Part shown: positions 13,483 to 15,653 of the stretch, in pieces | Numbering within the stretch: the stretch's first letter is position 1 | How the letters are laid out: every line of letters starts with the position of its first letter | Source of the DNA: Thermoleophilia bacterium | Lineage (GTDB): Bacteria; Actinomycetota; Thermoleophilia; Gaiellales; Gaiellaceae | Assembly: GCA_029858755.1 (NCBI GenBank) | Contig: JAOUEK010000006.1 | Coordinates: 1-15,653, forward strand | Length of the DNA: 15,653 nucleotides | Reading direction: 5' to 3' | The notes under the pieces: model-generated | Told to the model about the DNA's origin: nothing | Seen by the model: the letters and a program-made list of their open reading frames with translations, nothing else | The model's database searches: none | Program-made: the position numbers and the translations under genes

Positions 13483-14388
13483 ATGGACGGATCCCGGGTG
13501 ATCGCCGTCGATCTCGGCGGGACGAAGATCCTCGCGGGCCTCGTCGGCCGCGACGGCCGGGTGGAAGGGATCGTCGAGGCCGTGACGCCGACCTCGTCCG
13601 AGCGGGACGTCGTGGAGGCGATCTGCGGCGCCGTCTCCGGCCTGGACGACGGCACCGCGGCGGCGATCGGCGTCGGCGTGCCCGGCAACCTCGACCGCCG
13701 CACCGGCGTGCTGCTGCGGGCGACGAACCTGCCGCTCGACGACGTCGACCTGCACGCGGTGCTGGGGAAGCGGTTCGGCCGGCCCGTGGGGGTCGAGAAC
13801 GACGGCAATGCCGCGGCGCTGGCCGAGTGGCGCGTCGGGGCGGGCCGCGGCACCCACGACCTCGTGATGCTCGTGCTCGGCACCGGCGTCGGGGGTGGCA
13901 TCGTCCTCGACGGCCGGCTCTACCGCGGCTGGGCGGAGCTGGGCCACGTCGTCGTCGAGCTCGACGGGCCACCGTGCCAGGGCAGCTGCCACGGCAGAGG
14001 CCACCTGGAGGGCGTTGCGTCGGGGCACGCAGCAGACGGCGCCGCGCGCGTGCTGTACGGCCCGGACGCAGACGCCCACGCGCTCGTCTCCCGTGCCCGC
14101 GCCGGCGATGGGCCGGCCGTGCAGGCGCTCGCCCGGATGGGGCGGTTGCTGGGCGCGGCGATCGGCTCGCTCGTCAACATCTTCGACCCCGAGCTGATCG
14201 TCGTGGGCGGCGGCTTCGGTGCCGCGGCCGGCGACTTCCTCCTCGACGCCGCCCGCGAGGTCGCACGGCGCGAAGCGGTGCAGCCGGCCGACGAGCGGCT
14301 GACCATCGTCGCTGCGGAGCTCGGAGCCTCCGCCGGCCTCGTCGGCGCAGGTCTCGTCGGCTTCCAGGCGCTCGACGGGGAGCGCTAG
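13483..14388 (+). CDS. ROK-family sugar kinase (glucokinase-like)
   Basis: A 301-residue cytoplasmic ROK kinase, most likely acting on glucose or another hexose with ATP. It has the phosphate-binding DLGGTK (10-15), GVGVPGNLD (63-71), GRPVGVENDGNAAALAEW (99-116, catalytic Asp107), LGTGVGGGI (132-140) and the ROK signature region GWAELGHVVVELDGPPCQGS (149-168) running on to CHGRGHLE (169-176). The zinc site normally written CxCGxxGCxE reads C-QGS-CHGRG-H-LE here, so the last Cys is His174 and the spacing differs; I believe variants like this occur in related actinobacteria, but could not check. It lacks a DNA-binding N-terminus, so it is a kinase and not a ROK repressor. ATG at 13483 follows a TATGGT box. 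rsmI follows 48 nt downstream on the same strand. Confidence 0.9.
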   Translation: MDGSRVIAVDLGGTKILAGLVGRDGRVEGIVEAVTPTSSERDVVEAICGAVSGLDDGTAAAIGVGVPGNLDRRTGVLLRATNLPLDDVDLHAVLGKRFGRPVGVENDGNAAALAEWRVGAGRGTHDLVMLVLGTGVGGGIVLDGRLYRGWAELGHVVVELDGPPCQGSCHGRGHLEGVASGHAADGAARVLYGPDADAHALVSRARAGDGPAVQALARMGRLLGAAIGSLVNIFDPELIVVGGGFGAAAGDFLLDAAREVARREAVQPADERLTIVAAELGASAGLVGAGLVGFQALDGER

Positions 14389-14436
14389 TGGTGCGCCGGG
14401 GGACGCTACCGCGGGCCATGAAGGGGCGGTAGGGCG

Positions 14437-15252
14437 ATGCCGCTCGCGGTGTGTGCGACGCCGATCGGCAACCTCGACGACGTCACGCTCCGCGTGCTGC
14501 ACGAGCTGCGCGAGGCCGACCTCGTCTTGTGCGAGGACACGCGCCACACGCGGCGGCTGCTCGATCGCCACGCGATCCGGGCCCGCGCTCTGCGGAGCCA
14601 TCACCGTCACAACGAGGCCGGGCGCGTGGGCGAGGTGGTAGCACGGCTGTTGGCGGGCGAGCAGGTCGCGCTCGTCTCGGACGCCGGGATCCCGCTCGTC
14701 AACGACCCGGGCGCGCGGCTCGTGAGCGCGGCGCTCGAGGCGGGCGTCCCGGTCACCGTGCTCCCCGGCCCGTCCGCAGTGGAGGCAGCGCTCGTCGTGA
14801 GCGGGCTGGCCGGCGACGGCTACCGCTTTCTCGGCTGGCTCCCTCGCAAGCAGGGGGAGCGGGACGCGTTGTGGGACGAGCTCTCGACCGTTGCCACCCC
14901 CTGCGTGGCGTTCGAGTCGCCGCAGCGCCTGGCCGCCTCGCTCGCCAGCCTGGCCGCGGCCGACCCGGCGAGGCCCGTAGCGGTGTGCCGTGAGCTGACC
15001 AAGGTGCACGAGGAGGTCGTGCGCGGCACGGCCGCCGAGCTCGCGGCGCGGCTCGGCGCAGGCGTGCGCGGGGAGGTGACCGTGGTGATCGGGGGCGCCA
15101 CTGCCCGAGGCGAAGGGGACGAGGCGACCGCGACCGCCGTTGCCGCCGTCGCGGAGCTGGTGGGTGCAGGGGCGGCGCATCGCACCGCCGTGGACGTCGT
15201 CGCGCGGCTGACCGGCGCCCCGCGCAACACGCTCTACCGCTCGACGCTGTAG
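14437..15252 (+). CDS. rsmI: 16S rRNA (cytidine(1402)-2'-O)-methyltransferase RsmI
   Basis: RsmI methylates the 2'-O of C1402 in the decoding centre of 16S rRNA using S-adenosylmethionine. The 271-residue protein has the tetrapyrrole-methylase fold and all RsmI blocks: CATPIGNLDDVTLRVL (6-21), LCEDTRHTRRLLDRH (31-45), ALVSDAGIPLVNDPGARLVS (78-97), VLPGPSAVEAALVVSGL, FLGWLPRKQGER, and CRELTKVHEEVVRG. The C-terminal piece AVDVVARLTGAPRNTLYRST matches the helical tail of many bacterial RsmI proteins. The start ATG at 14437 begins the conserved first strand; only a loose G-rich site (AAGGGGCGG) precedes it. It is probably in one unit with the ROK gene. Length is normal. Confidence 0.96.
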   Translation: MPLAVCATPIGNLDDVTLRVLHELREADLVLCEDTRHTRRLLDRHAIRARALRSHHRHNEAGRVGEVVARLLAGEQVALVSDAGIPLVNDPGARLVSAALEAGVPVTVLPGPSAVEAALVVSGLAGDGYRFLGWLPRKQGERDALWDELSTVATPCVAFESPQRLAASLASLAAADPARPVAVCRELTKVHEEVVRGTAAELAARLGAGVRGEVTVVIGGATARGEGDEATATAVAAVAELVGAGAAHRTAVDVVARLTGAPRNTLYRSTL

Positions 15253-15258
15253 TCGGAC

Positions 15259-15323
15259 TTGACAACGATGCGGGCGCTTCGCTACGCTGGCGTCTCAGTT
15301 GTCATTTCGAGCAACGGAGGTGA
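15259..15323 (+). promoter_or_regulatory. Sigma70-like promoter and ribosome site of the M23 peptidase gene
   Basis: TTGACA (15259-15264) and TACGCT (15283-15288) with an 18-nt spacer make the only textbook -35/-10 pair seen here. GGAGGTGA (15316-15323) lies 6 nt before the GTG at 15330, with a leader of roughly 35 nt. The promoter begins 6 nt after the rsmI stop. Confidence 0.75.
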
Positions 15324-15329
15324 CGAGTC

Positions 15330-15653
15330 GTGTCCCGGTCGATGAGGTCGATCGTTCTCCTGGGGGCGATCGCGGCCGTGTTGGCAGCGCCCTCGTGGGC
15401 GGCCGCGTGGTCGTGGCCGGCGGAGGGAGCCGTGCTCCGTCCGTTCCTCCTCGGTGACGACCCCTACGCGGGTGGGCAGCATCGCGGCGTCGACGTCGCC
15501 GCTGCCGACGCCGAGCCCGTCCACGCCCCCGCCGCGGGCACCGTGACGTTCGCCGGCACCGTGCCACGCCACGGCAAGACCGTCAGCATCCTCACGGGCG
15601 ACGGGCTGTCGGTCACGCTCACCCATCTCGGTGGAATCCGAGTGGTCGAGGGC
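15330..15653 (+). CDS. Secreted M23-family metallopeptidase, N-terminal part (runs off the window)
   Basis: The first 108 residues of a peptidoglycan-hydrolase-like protein. A signal peptide is clear: MSRSMRSIVL followed by a hydrophobic core LGAIAAVLAA and a likely cleavage after SWAAA (about 22-26). The mature part starts with a WPAEGAVLRPF type segment and holds the M23 (LytM/lysostaphin) metal motif HRGVDVAAADAEPVHAPAAG (51-70) with His51 and Asp55 as zinc ligands, then TVTFAG and VTLTHLGG with His99. The final HxH ligand pair would lie beyond the window end. The GTG start at 15330 has an ideal GGAGGTGA ribosome site; an ATG four codons on (15342) is less well spaced. A role in cell-wall remodelling or daughter-cell separation is likely. 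The gene is its own unit with a strong promoter. Confidence 0.9.
   Translation, partial: MSRSMRSIVLLGAIAAVLAAPSWAAAWSWPAEGAVLRPFLLGDDPYAGGQHRGVDVAAADAEPVHAPAAGTVTFAGTVPRHGKTVSILTGDGLSVTLTHLGGIRVVEG

Noticed and set aside
13459..15180. A very long minus-strand open frame continuous with the LCP gene and antisense to ROK and rsmI
   Set aside because: High GC leaves few stops. Its residues are a His/Arg/Asp-rich shadow with no domain pattern, while the opposite strand encodes two clear enzymes.

Overview
The window is very GC-rich and gene-dense. Genes lie close together on both strands, GTG starts are common, and many transcription units seem to begin right at the start codon. Gene content (ClpB, futalosine hydrolase of the menaquinone pathway, LytR-CpsA-Psr protein, ROK kinase, FmdB zinc ribbon, GYD-domain protein, two GT39-type membrane glycosyltransferases) fits a high-GC actinobacterium, possibly Thermoleophilia/Gaiellales. 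That placement is inference: there is no rRNA or other marker here. I saw no tRNA, rRNA, CRISPR array, phage gene or transposase gene.

Layout. 2-1654 (+) is the 3' part of clpB, followed by a hairpin. 1887-3429 (-) is a two-gene unit, an MDR oxidoreductase then a VOC protein. Divergent from it, 3481-5533 (+) holds an mqnB-like futalosine hydrolase and a GT39 glycosyltransferase. 5589-6635 (+) holds a membrane protein and a GYD-domain protein. 6639-8700 (-) is psuG followed by an enolase-superfamily gene. 8758-9210 (+) is a DUF1579-like gene, facing a PfkB kinase at 9214-10035 (-) that is a plausible pseudouridine kinase. 10055-10249 (+) is a small basic protein whose end overlaps the end of a second GT39 gene (10207-11844, -). 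11931-12254 (+) is an FmdB zinc ribbon. 12268-13458 (-) is an LCP cell-wall protein, divergent from ROK kinase plus rsmI (13483-15252, +). A sigma70-like promoter then drives a secreted M23 peptidase that runs off the window.

The most unusual signal is a pair of related elements at 2289-2423 and 7684-7818. Each sits at the junction of two minus-strand genes in a 121-nt intergenic gap. They match without gaps over 88 nt (76 of 88 identical). Each is flanked by its own perfect 10-bp direct repeat, a different one in each copy, 125 bp apart in both. Each repeat contains GTGA: the TGA ends the upstream gene and the GTG starts the downstream one. Collapsing the repeats rebuilds a classic 4-nt GTGA gene overlap at both places. 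The elements therefore look like small mobile sequences that landed on overlapping stop/start codons and pushed the genes apart without breaking either. Two hairpins are conserved, and the base changes in the main one keep pairing (one G-C to A-U swap, two G-U wobbles) only if the minus strand is the RNA, which is the direction of the host genes.

A second theme is a TAnnnT box 6-10 nt before the start codon of nine transcription-unit heads, and absent before the operon-internal genes. This suggests widespread leaderless transcription.
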